Source: Tissierellales bacterium (GTDB taxonomy: Bacteria; Bacillota; Clostridia; Tissierellales; Dethiosulfatibacteraceae). From it: a stretch of 40,128 nucleotides of DNA. The stretch lies in the NCBI GenBank assembly GCA_016938195.1, contig JAFGVC010000106.1:1-40128 (forward strand), written 5' to 3'. Position numbers and translations under genes: made by a program. Shown piece by piece: positions 7,073 to 14,058 of this stretch. Below the pieces are notes generated by a model. That model had not been told where the DNA came from. It did no database searches and was given only the letters and a program-made list of their open reading frames with translations. Position 1 is the stretch's first letter. Every line of letters begins with the position of its first letter.

Positions 7073-8227
7073 ATGCAACACTTTCAATTTGATATAAATA
7101 AATACTTGAACGAACTAGAAATGCTAGTCAATATTGATAGCGGAAGCTACGATGTGGATGGTGTTAAGAAAATAGCAGCCTATTTTGAAAGCCTGTACAA
7201 GGAGCTTGGGTGGACAGTAAAATATTTGGATTTTGATGACCGCGTAGGACCTTGTCTTGAAATTAGGAATACTGCAAATGAAAAAATTGATATCTTACTG
7301 ACGGGACATATGGATACTGTATTTCCAAACGGGACATCTGCCCTGAGACCTTTTAGCATAAAGAATAATAGAGCTTACGGACCAGGTGTTGCCGATATGA
7401 AATCCGGTTTACTTTCTATCTATTATGCCGTTAAAGAACTGAATTTTGACAACTTTATAAAAATACCATCCATTTGCATTGCTTTGAACAGCCATGAAGA
7501 AATTAGTTCTGCTTATTCTTATGAATGGATACAGCAGCTTGCGACTAAAAGTAGTTATGCCTTTGTTTTAGAACCTGCAAGAAAAAATGGAGATTTGATA
7601 CGTGCGAGGAAAGGAATTTTAAAATATAGTTTAGACCTCACCGGAATTTCTGCGCATGCCGGTGTTGAACCCGAAAAAGGAATTAGTGCTATTACAGAAT
7701 TAGGCTATTGGATTATGAAACTGGACCAACTTACCAATTATGAAATGGGAACCACCTTAAATGTAGGTTTGATTTCTGGAGGCACAGCAGCAAATGTTGT
7801 AGCCGAACATGCTAGTGCTGTTATTGATGTTAGGTATACACGAGTAAGTGAAATGAAAAAATTAGATGAAATGTTCAATCATATTCAACAGCATGCAACT
7901 GCTAAAGGAATTATATCTAAAATCAATAGAGTTGGATTTCGTCCACCCATGAACCCATCAGAAAAAGGCGAAGATTTGATTGCTTTAGCTAATAACATCG
8001 GAAAAAAACTAAATATTGAATTTGGTTGGGCAAGCACTGGAGGTGGCTCTGATGCAAATTTCATTTCCGCTGAAGGAGTTCCCACAATCGATGCACTCGG
8101 TCCTATCGGAGGCGGAACTCATGGAATTGATGAGTACATAGAACTCAATTCCATTGAACCTCGTATTAATCTGTTGAGGGAAATACTCTTAGAGGTTATT
8201 TGCAATAAATTAAACACCCACTCTTAA
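7073..8227 (+). CDS. M20 family metallopeptidase (carboxypeptidase G2-like)
   Basis: This is a two-zinc exopeptidase of about 384 residues, most like glutamate carboxypeptidase (CPG2) and related M20 enzymes. Metal and catalytic residues are visible in order: H79 and D81 in GHMDT, D108 in GVADMKSG, E142-E143 in SHEEIS, E167 in VLEPAR, and H350 in GGGTHGIDEY. The dimerisation-domain His195 lies in SAHAGVEPEKG. The start at 7073 is chosen because AGGAG sits 7 nt before it; an upstream in-frame ATG at 7055 would place that site inside the gene. Next to abgT it probably cleaves an imported aminoacyl-glutamate such as p-aminobenzoyl-glutamate, releasing glutamate (inference). Confidence 0.88.
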   Translation: MQHFQFDINKYLNELEMLVNIDSGSYDVDGVKKIAAYFESLYKELGWTVKYLDFDDRVGPCLEIRNTANEKIDILLTGHMDTVFPNGTSALRPFSIKNNRAYGPGVADMKSGLLSIYYAVKELNFDNFIKIPSICIALNSHEEISSAYSYEWIQQLATKSSYAFVLEPARKNGDLIRARKGILKYSLDLTGISAHAGVEPEKGISAITELGYWIMKLDQLTNYEMGTTLNVGLISGGTAANVVAEHASAVIDVRYTRVSEMKKLDEMFNHIQQHATAKGIISKINRVGFRPPMNPSEKGEDLIALANNIGKKLNIEFGWASTGGGSDANFISAEGVPTIDALGPIGGGTHGIDEYIELNSIEPRINLLREILLEVICNKLNTHS

Positions 8228-8271
8228 TCTCATGGACCTCGTTGTAAATATTATTTATTATGTATATAAAG

Positions 8272-8316
8272 ATAAGCTACAAATCATCTTTGAGTGAAAG
8301 ATGATTTGTAGCTTAT
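8272..8316. terminator. Long perfect hairpin after the peptidase gene
   Basis: Perfect 20-bp arms at 8272-8291 and 8297-8316 enclose a 5-nt loop GAGTG, 45 bp past the peptidase stop. There is no clear T tract on either strand. It probably acts as a transcript end or stability element; a small palindromic repeat element is also possible. Confidence 0.5.
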
Positions 8317-8364
8317 GTTCTAACGACTTAACGATAACCAGTTCAAATTTCTAGTGCTTTATGT

Positions 8365-8385
8365 TGACTGATTGGTGCCTGTCAT
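8365..8385 (+). repeat. Short interspersed repeat, copy 3
   Basis: TGACTGATTGGTGCCTGTCA followed by T. It has two mismatches to the copy at 1962-1982 and one to that at 3311-3331, all in the same orientation. Confidence 0.6.
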
Positions 8386-8520
8386 AATAAATCCACAGAA
8401 TATTGCATCTTTTTTCTCCTTAGCATATTCATCCGCTTCTTTTTCAAAAATATTATTCATCCAAAATAGATCATGTGACATATTCTTCGGAATATATCCT
8501 ACAATAAGCCACTCATTAAA

Positions 8521-8529
8521 TGATATAAT
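8521..8529 (+). promoter_or_regulatory. Extended -10 promoter of the 45-aa/126-aa pair
   Basis: TGATATAAT fits an extended -10 (TGnTATAAT) 32 bp before the 45-aa ORF. No good -35 is seen. The same sequence survives in the degraded left copy. Confidence 0.4.
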
Positions 8530-8561
8530 ATGAATGACATTTAAATGAATTGGAGGTTATG

Positions 8562-8699
8562 ATGCCTAAATATAAATTAATGGACAAAGATGCGCTACTC
8601 AATATTTGCGCTCAATACATCTCATTAAATTTGATAGGTGAAAGACAAATGAGGTTTTTACAATATTTAGGAAAGGATTTAGGTTATGATTGGAAATAG
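8562..8699 (+). CDS. 45-aa protein of unknown function, upstream partner
   Basis: This short ORF begins ATGCCTAAATATAAA after a GGAGG 5 nt upstream and ends at TAG 8697-8699, overlapping the next gene by 14 nt. The protein (MPKYKLMDKDALLNICAQYI then GERQMRFLQYLGKDLGYDWK near the end) is basic and probably two helices. The strong ribosome site and overlap with the following gene suggest a coupled two-gene unit of toxin-antitoxin style. No family is recognised. An in-frame ATG at 8559 is an alternative start but too close to the ribosome site. Confidence 0.55.
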   Translation: MPKYKLMDKDALLNICAQYISLNLIGERQMRFLQYLGKDLGYDWK

Positions 8700-9066
8700 C
8701 TATCTTGAAGTGTTATATGAATATGAAGATATGGATACAAGCCTAAATCAACTGCTAGAGTATATCAAATTCGAGGATAAATATTTTATAGAAAGCATAT
8801 TTGACGAACCTGTATATTTAGATGCATGTGATTCTGAGGAGCTGTTCTTTTTGACTGTTTCTTCGGCAATTATGGACTATTTTTTTCAGATAAAGGGATT
8901 AGATATTCCTGAATGGATAAGAGATGAACGGTTAGCCTTTGATACACCCTACTATTACTCGAAGAGACTGAATGATATCAAAAAAGTGAAGCTTCAATTT
9001 TCAAATCCGGCTCCTTTTAGAAGAAGGAATGTATATTTTGAATTAGAGGGTTTGCAGAGAGTTTGA
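8686..9066 (+). CDS. 126-aa acidic protein of unknown function
   Basis: The protein is acidic in its first half (EYEDMDTSLNQLLEYIKFED) and basic at the end (NPAPFRRRNVYFELEGLQRV). A segment around residues 72-90 (GLDIPEWIRDERLAF) contains an IPEW motif. The C-terminal P-A-P-F-R-R-R-N-x-Y/F pattern recalls small proteins paired with nucleotidyltransferase-type antitoxin systems; that is weak recollection only. Translation appears coupled to the 45-aa ORF upstream. A remnant of the same C-terminus is at 3448-3507, so this locus was once duplicated. No transmembrane segment is visible. Confidence 0.7.
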   Translation: MIGNSYLEVLYEYEDMDTSLNQLLEYIKFEDKYFIESIFDEPVYLDACDSEELFFLTVSSAIMDYFFQIKGLDIPEWIRDERLAFDTPYYYSKRLNDIKKVKLQFSNPAPFRRRNVYFELEGLQRV

Positions 9067-9137
9067 GTTATTATTAGGTTCCCAATAGCATCTTTTATGT
9101 GATACGTTTGTAATGATTGCAATTATAATTAAGCTAA

Positions 9138-9171
9138 AGTAGCCAATAACCTGATGGGGTTATTGGCTACT
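9138..9171. terminator. Hairpin between convergent genes
   Basis: Perfect 14-bp arms 9138-9151 and 9158-9171 with a 6-nt loop TGATGG lie between the 126-aa gene and mobB, which converge. No strong T tract follows on either strand. It probably serves as a bidirectional transcript end. Confidence 0.5.
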
Positions 9172-9212
9172 GAAGCGTGTTATTATATAAAAAATAGGAT
9201 GAACCGTATTTT

Positions 9213-9776
9213 TTATGCCGTAATAATATGACGCGCTACTTTATGCTTGACTCCTGTAGTGATATTGGTATGCTTATTTGCTCTAGATTCAATTTGCTCT
9301 TGGCACAACTTAGCCATAGCTTCAACATCATTTAAGTCAACATATCTTGAATCACTGTAGATAAAATCACAGGCGTAGGCAATGACGGTACAAGGCTTGC
9401 ATGAAGGTTGACTAGACCTGTTTTCGCGAAGTATCTCAATTTTAGGATAATCTGAATATTTGAAGCCTTCAAGAAAGATCAAATCCATGTCTTGAAAAAT
9501 CTCAATGATTTTTTCATCCAAGTGTCCTGATATTTTTTCTTTATGATTCCAGTCTTTTACCACCATGAATTTGTTGTCTGACAAAACTGCCGTGCCCACA
9601 GCGCCTGATTGCTTATGTAAATATGAATCCGTCCCTGGTACATCCGCCTCAAAATCATGTCCATCATGCTTGATAACAGCAATTCTATATTGAGGAGACA
9701 AAATACCGATAAGCTTTGTGATTAGTGTTGTTTTGCCGAAATTTTTCCATCCGCTTACAGCTATGATTGCTGGCAT
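9213..9776 (-). CDS. mobB: Molybdopterin-guanine dinucleotide biosynthesis protein MobB
   Basis: This 187-residue P-loop NTPase has the Walker A motif GWKNFGKTTL at residues 9-18. MobB binds GTP and assists MobA in attaching GMP to the molybdenum cofactor, making the MGD form used by DMSO-reductase family enzymes. Conserved pieces include VIKHDGHDFEADVPGTDSYLHKQSGA and DLIFLEGFKYSDYPKIEI in shorter form across residues 35-120. The gene is last in a minus-strand operon whose second gene encodes a molybdopterin enzyme, so it probably supplies cofactor to that partner. It lies 15 nt after the ferredoxin gene. Confidence 0.93.
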   Translation of the reverse strand: MPAIIAVSGWKNFGKTTLITKLIGILSPQYRIAVIKHDGHDFEADVPGTDSYLHKQSGAVGTAVLSDNKFMVVKDWNHKEKISGHLDEKIIEIFQDMDLIFLEGFKYSDYPKIEILRENRSSQPSCKPCTVIAYACDFIYSDSRYVDLNDVEAMAKLCQEQIESRANKHTNITTGVKHKVARHIITA

Positions 9777-9791
9777 GTCTAATCACTCTCC

Positions 9792-10286
9792 TTATTTTCC
9801 TAAAATATGTCTTAACCTTTTATCTAGCTTCTCTTTTTCAATATCAGAGGTCTCTTCGAATTTTATAGCTCCTGAGGGACATGTTTTGACACATACGGGT
9901 TCTAATCCATGCTTCACTCTTTCTAAACATCCATCGCATTTGGTCATTTTATTTTCACGGTCAAATTTTGGCGCTCCGAAAGGACATGCCATTAAACAAC
10001 TATGGCAACCAATGCATTTGGATCGATCTACCTGCACAAGTCCGGATTCAGCATCTTTATAAATAGCACCTGTCGGACAGGCAAAAAGACAAGGCGTATC
10101 TTCACAATGCATACAACTAATTGCAATGGTACTAATCATTCTTTTTTCTTCGTTTTCATAACTGACCACTTGTCGAAGACTTGGCCCTTCCTCATTGATA
10201 TCATAATGTTGATCATTGCATGCTACAACACATGCAAAGCAACCGACACATCGATCTAGATCTAAATCTAATTTTCTCTTAGCCAT
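9792..10286 (-). CDS. Four-cluster [4Fe-4S] ferredoxin-type electron-transfer subunit
   Basis: This 164-residue protein resembles the DmsB/HycB-type subunits that pass electrons to or from molybdopterin catalytic subunits. Cysteine motifs are visible in order: CVGCFACVVAC (13-23), CMHCEDTPCLFACP (about 58-71), CIGCHSCLMACP (about 90-101), and CDGC followed by CVKTCP near 117-135. That makes four cubane sites. No twin-arginine signal or membrane anchor is present, so it should be cytoplasmic. It starts 2 nt after the molybdoenzyme stop, indicating tight coupling and a physical complex. Confidence 0.93.
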   Translation of the reverse strand: MAKRKLDLDLDRCVGCFACVVACNDQHYDINEEGPSLRQVVSYENEEKRMISTIAISCMHCEDTPCLFACPTGAIYKDAESGLVQVDRSKCIGCHSCLMACPFGAPKFDRENKMTKCDGCLERVKHGLEPVCVKTCPSGAIKFEETSDIEKEKLDKRLRHILGK

Positions 10287-10288
10287 TT

Positions 10289-12448
10289 TTACTTTCCTCC
10301 TGTTGTCTCAACATTTTTCTTGTCAATCCTACACGGAAAATTCTTAAATCCGGGGTATCCTGATATCGGATCCAGGTAATTGTGATCCATGAGTTGATTG
10401 ACATCTGCATTGACGTTTCCGTGATACATATGGACAACTCCCTTTTGAACTGCCATGTTGACGCGTATCGTTGCTTCTATACTCCCTTTTGGCGTTGAAA
10501 TAATAACCTTGTCGTTATTTTTCAAATCCAGCTCGGCTGCATCTTCTCTACTAATATCTAAAAGGTCAATCGGTTCAAGCTCTCTAATCCATCTCATTCT
10601 AAAAGTTCTGGAATGCATATATTGTGGCTTTCTCGAGCCGCTATTCATAATCAGCGGATAATGACTATCCTCATATCCCTTGCGAATCTCTGAAAAAGGC
10701 TTATATATGGGTAAAACATCATATCCGTATTCATCCGCATATTTCTCGATTAATGTCGATAATAATTCTACTTTTCCTGAAGGCGTATTAAATCCTGATT
10801 TCAAATATTTCTTTTCTTCATAGCTTCCCGACAGGTATTTTGTCTCCATCAACCCACCGTTGCTTCTTATTTCTTCGATCATTCTTCCTGTAGGCTCTAT
10901 GATATAGTTCATATATTCATCATTGGTCATGTTGAGCTTCTCATCCTTGATGCCCAGGTGTCTGGCAATATCAAATATAATCTCAATATCATTTTTAGAT
11001 TCTCCAAGAGGCTCAATAGCCGGATCCAGGCACTGTATCGTATTTTCCGGGAATATCTTGACGTCGCACCTTTCAAACGAAGAGCAAGCCGGCAAAACGA
11101 TATCTGCATATTTACATACTTCTGTCATAAATAAATCAGTAGAAACTAAAAACTCAAGCTCTTTAAGCGATTTTAAAAGATACTTCGTGTCTGGCCACAT
11201 CATATGACTCATCCCTGCTGCATACATGGCTTTAATCTCGTAGGGCTTTCCTTCTAAAATGTATTGTGGAAGCATCATCGCTTGGCCTTGCTCCGGATTC
11301 AGGGCAGCCCAAACCGGAAATTCTTTGAACCCAATAGCCGGCATGTCATCGCATTTTTTCCCCACGTATTCATGCTCGTTACATGGTGTAAAGGAAGATA
11401 CGTGCAAATAGGACCACGACATAACGCGATTTCCTCCATGGATATCAAAATTGCCTGTCAAAGCAACAAGACTGATGACCGCACGATAATTTTGAATGCC
11501 ATTAACATGATGGACAACAGGAGAGGCCGATGTAAGAATGGCGGCGGGCTTAGTCTTGGCATAGAGTCTCGCTGTCTCTTCAATCATAGCTTCAGGCACT
11601 CCTGTGATTTTGGATACTTTATCCAGCGGGTATTCTTTAACCATTTCTTTAAATTCTGAAAATCCATGGACATACTTTTCCACAAAATCCTTATCGTATA
11701 ACTCTTCCTCAACAATAATCTTAGCCATCCCCAAAGCTAAAGCACCGTCTGTTCCAGGCTTTAATTGAAGATGCATATAAGCCTTCTGAGAAATAGGCGT
11801 GATCCGCGGGTCAACAACAATCATTTTCAATCCTCTTTCAATCGCTTCATAAAAGCCACGATTGTTATCTAGGTTTGAATACACCGGATTTCTACTCCAA
11901 ACAATCAATAGCTCCGTACGTTGATAATCAGCTGGTCCTAAGTCACCAAAAACGAGTTCCCATGCCATCTTGTGCGCTTCTTGGCATGTGCTGCCTTCTG
12001 TAATATAATTTGGACTCCCAAAGGCATTAGCTAACTTTAACAAAGGTGGACGATACCATTTTTCAAATCCCACCATAAAAGCAACCGAATGAGCGCCATG
12101 CCGTTCCTTATATCTATTAAATTTTTCGGCAATTGTTTGATAAGCCTCTTCCCATGTTATTTTTTCAAATTTCCCTTCGCCTTTCTCACCTATTCTTTTA
12201 AGTGGATGCAGAATCCTTTCATCTGAGTATATGTATTGTCTGTTGGCTGCTCCTCTAGGACATAATGTCCCCTTGGTATGTGGATTATCACTTGAACCTT
12301 CTATTTTAATAATTTTCCCATCTTTGATATAAGCGTCTATGGCACAGTGAGAGTAGTGATTACAAATATCACAGCATGTTTTTTTAATGGTGATGCCTGT
12401 TTCTTCACATGCAATTTTATTTTTTATTAAGCTATCTAACTTAGTCAT
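10289..12448 (-). CDS. Molybdopterin (bis-MGD) oxidoreductase catalytic subunit, DMSO reductase family
   Basis: This is a 719-residue DMSO-reductase superfamily enzyme. The N-terminal Fe-S motif is C26-x2-C29-x5-C35-x27-C63, wider at the third cysteine than the common C-x2-C-x3-C. A candidate Mo/W ligand is Cys155 in EGSTCQEAHK. The molybdopterin-binding domain follows, with a C-terminal dinucleotide-binding domain around 600-710 (LIMNSGSRKPQYMHSRTFRM). There is no twin-arginine signal, so it is cytoplasmic. It clusters with a ferredoxin, an FAD oxidoreductase and mobB under a sigma-54 promoter. It looks most like the acetylene hydratase/transhydroxylase/thiosulfate reductase-like branch, but the substrate cannot be told. 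Confidence 0.92.
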   Translation of the reverse strand: MTKLDSLIKNKIACEETGITIKKTCCDICNHYSHCAIDAYIKDGKIIKIEGSSDNPHTKGTLCPRGAANRQYIYSDERILHPLKRIGEKGEGKFEKITWEEAYQTIAEKFNRYKERHGAHSVAFMVGFEKWYRPPLLKLANAFGSPNYITEGSTCQEAHKMAWELVFGDLGPADYQRTELLIVWSRNPVYSNLDNNRGFYEAIERGLKMIVVDPRITPISQKAYMHLQLKPGTDGALALGMAKIIVEEELYDKDFVEKYVHGFSEFKEMVKEYPLDKVSKITGVPEAMIEETARLYAKTKPAAILTSASPVVHHVNGIQNYRAVISLVALTGNFDIHGGNRVMSWSYLHVSSFTPCNEHEYVGKKCDDMPAIGFKEFPVWAALNPEQGQAMMLPQYILEGKPYEIKAMYAAGMSHMMWPDTKYLLKSLKELEFLVSTDLFMTEVCKYADIVLPACSSFERCDVKIFPENTIQCLDPAIEPLGESKNDIEIIFDIARHLGIKDEKLNMTNDEYMNYIIEPTGRMIEEIRSNGGLMETKYLSGSYEEKKYLKSGFNTPSGKVELLSTLIEKYADEYGYDVLPIYKPFSEIRKGYEDSHYPLIMNSGSRKPQYMHSRTFRMRWIRELEPIDLLDISREDAAELDLKNNDKVIISTPKGSIEATIRVNMAVQKGVVHMYHGNVNADVNQLMDHNYLDPISGYPGFKNFPCRIDKKNVETTGGK

Positions 12449-12457
12449 TTAGTCCTC

Positions 12458-13708
12458 CTAAATATATTTTTTGACTAATTCTTCAGTGAAGTGGTCGTAA
12501 TTGAATTGACCCTCATTCATGCTGCTATTTAATTCAAGTCCTTTGAAAAACATATTTTTCAGATATCCTGATATTTCTTTATAGTTTATGAGATTTACGC
12601 ATCGTATTTGTCCCTGGTTTCTTACAATACGGATATATTTTTTATTCTGCCGGTCAAATTTTTCAAATATTTCTCCGGTAGCATACGGATCTCCAATGCC
12701 TACAAAATCAGTATTTAAAAAATATGTGATGTTATGAGGCGTACTGCCGGAATACTCATCTATCACGCCACAAAGATTTTTTGCAGCTGTTCTTCCTTGA
12801 TATCTCGCATTCGCTAAAAGTCCAATAATCCTATTTTCTTTTGCCATCATGTCATATCCCTGTGCACAATCTCCGGCCGCATATAGCCCTTCAACATTCG
12901 TTTTCATTTTCTTATCAACGATAATTCCTCTATCAACCATGACTTGATCTTTATCTACAAAGTCAATATTGGGTCTAACACCGATTGCCATAATCACAAT
13001 ATCTGCTTCTTCCGGCTTTTTTTCATCTAAAAAATGTACTAGCGTCTTGTTCCCACGTTGTTCGATTTTTTCCACACAAGCTGAAAATCTCAAATTAATG
13101 CCATGCTCGGATACAATATCTTCAAGTATGGTGCCACAGGCAGGATGCGCTGCAAGAGGAAACAGGGATGAAGCTGCATCTGCTAGGCAACACTGAATCC
13201 CTTTCTTGTTAAAATATTCAGCCATTTTTATGCCCACCATTGATGCCCCAATAACGACGGCTTTCTTCACTTCTCTTTGCTTCATAAATCGATTAATCTT
13301 GACGGTATCTTCAAACGTTCGAACTGCAAATACATTATCTAAATCCTTGCCTTCCATATTTGGAATGAAAGGAGAAGCTCCCGTAGCAATAATACATTTA
13401 TCATATTTAATCATTTGACCATTCTTTAATTTAATTTCCTTTTCGTGGGCGTCTAAATGTACCACGGGACTACCCATAATCAAATTTACATCATTATCAC
13501 TATAAAACTTAGTGCCGTCATCAAACTGAAAAAAATCCTCAAGATCAATTTTCCCCGCTAAGTAGTAAGTTGTAAGCATGGGATTATAGGCTTGCCACAC
13601 GCTATCCGAAATAATCATAATGGATTCCTTGCAGCCCAAATCTCGAATTGTAGTCATTGCGCTTAATGCGGCGCAGCCATTACCTATAACTGCTATTGAT
13701 GATTTCAT
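12458..13708 (-). CDS. NAD(P)/FAD-dependent oxidoreductase
   Basis: This pyridine nucleotide-disulfide reductase-fold flavoprotein of 416 residues starts MKSSIAVIGNGCAALSA, whose glycine-rich turn binds FAD. A second nucleotide fold VVIGASMVGIKMAEYF (about 150) binds NAD(P)H, and LYAAGDCAQ (about 268-276) is the second FAD motif. It resembles NADH oxidase/nitrite reductase-type reductases without their Fe-S domains. The start at 13708 has GGAGG 5 nt upstream. A longer reading frame to 13834 is rejected because it would run through the sigma-54 promoter. First gene of the operon, it probably passes electrons between NAD(P)H and the ferredoxin-molybdoenzyme pair. Confidence 0.9.
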   Translation of the reverse strand: MKSSIAVIGNGCAALSAMTTIRDLGCKESIMIISDSVWQAYNPMLTTYYLAGKIDLEDFFQFDDGTKFYSDNDVNLIMGSPVVHLDAHEKEIKLKNGQMIKYDKCIIATGASPFIPNMEGKDLDNVFAVRTFEDTVKINRFMKQREVKKAVVIGASMVGIKMAEYFNKKGIQCCLADAASSLFPLAAHPACGTILEDIVSEHGINLRFSACVEKIEQRGNKTLVHFLDEKKPEEADIVIMAIGVRPNIDFVDKDQVMVDRGIIVDKKMKTNVEGLYAAGDCAQGYDMMAKENRIIGLLANARYQGRTAAKNLCGVIDEYSGSTPHNITYFLNTDFVGIGDPYATGEIFEKFDRQNKKYIRIVRNQGQIRCVNLINYKEISGYLKNMFFKGLELNSSMNEGQFNYDHFTEELVKKYI

Positions 13709-13744
13709 TTTACCTCCAATAAAAATATAATCACGGAACAGTTT

Positions 13745-13760
13745 TGCAATATCCATGCCA
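13745..13760 (-). promoter_or_regulatory. Sigma-54 (-24/-12) promoter of the molybdoenzyme operon
   Basis: The minus strand reads TGGCATGGATATTGCA, matching TGGCAC-N5-TTGCA at all but one fixed position with the required 10 bp between GG and GC. The first gene's ATG is 37 nt downstream of the element. A sigma-54 activator gene is divergently transcribed next door. Confidence 0.8.
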
Positions 13761-13830
13761 ATCTTAAAGCAGCGTTGAAAGATATCAATATAGCTATACT
13801 TGTTTTTATGAAATGTATTTTTCGGTTTGT

Positions 13831-13870
13831 GCAAAATGATTTTGCGCCATTATTTTCTGCAATCGCAGAA
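13831..13870. promoter_or_regulatory. Candidate enhancer (UAS) palindromes for the sigma-54 activator
   Basis: GCAAAATGATTTTGC (13831-13845) is a perfect odd-centred palindrome. TTCTGCAATCGCAGAA (13855-13870) has perfect 6-bp arms. They lie about 105 and 130 bp upstream of the expected start of the sigma-54 promoter at 13745-13760, the usual range for enhancer sites. A further ATTGCG at about 13875 could be an extra half-site. Confidence 0.5.
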
Positions 13871-13959
13871 TTTTATTGCGATATTAGGCATAAACCCATT
13901 TTAATCACTCCGAAAATTGAATGTCTTGTTTTATAATTTATTTTTATTATTAAATTGAC

Positions 13960-13987
13960 TTGAAAAACAAAAAAAATCCATTTATAC
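13960..13987 (+). promoter_or_regulatory. Possible sigma-A promoter of the sigma-54 activator gene
   Basis: TTGAAA (13960-13965), 16 bp and TTATAC (13982-13987) lie about 70 bp before the activator ATG. The region is AT-rich, so the match could be chance. Confidence 0.35.
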
Positions 13988-14058
13988 TTTAAAATAAGAT
14001 AATGCCCATAATAGAACTAAAAATTTAAGACGACTACTAAAATTCGAGGAGAGATCAA

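Larger units (their letters stand above)
8359..8556 (-). pseudogene. Orphan C-terminal ORF remnant, unknown family
   Basis: On the minus strand 65 codons stay open and read as protein-like sequence, including FNEWLIVGYIPKNMSHDLFW and EKEADEYAKEKKDA, ending at TAA 8361-8359. There is no good start codon or ribosome site at the upstream end. The last codons are supplied by the 21-bp repeat. The homologous copy at 3311-3447 is frameshifted. It looks like the tail of a lost gene; the family is not recognised. Confidence 0.4.
8365..9067 (+). repeat. Right, more complete copy of the duplicated segment
   Basis: Bases 8365-8542 and 9007-9067 correspond to the degraded copy at 3311-3508. The 464 bp between them, missing on the left, hold most of the 45-aa/126-aa gene pair. 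The two copies flank the mntA-hepT, RpiR, abgT and peptidase genes as direct repeats about 5 kb apart. Confidence 0.7.

Noticed and set aside
3311-9067. The flanked 5-kb block as an intact transposon or integrative element
   Set aside because: No transposase, integrase or clean target-site duplication is seen; only decayed direct repeats support it.
13709-13834. N-terminal 42-codon extension of the FAD oxidoreductase
   Set aside because: It crosses the sigma-54 promoter and predicted start, and the internal ATG at 13708 has a good GGAGG site and begins the FAD fold properly.
13829-13850. TGGCGCAAAATCATTTTGCA on the minus strand as a second sigma-54 promoter
   Set aside because: The gap between GG and GC is 14 bp instead of 10, so it cannot serve; the palindrome in it fits an activator site better.
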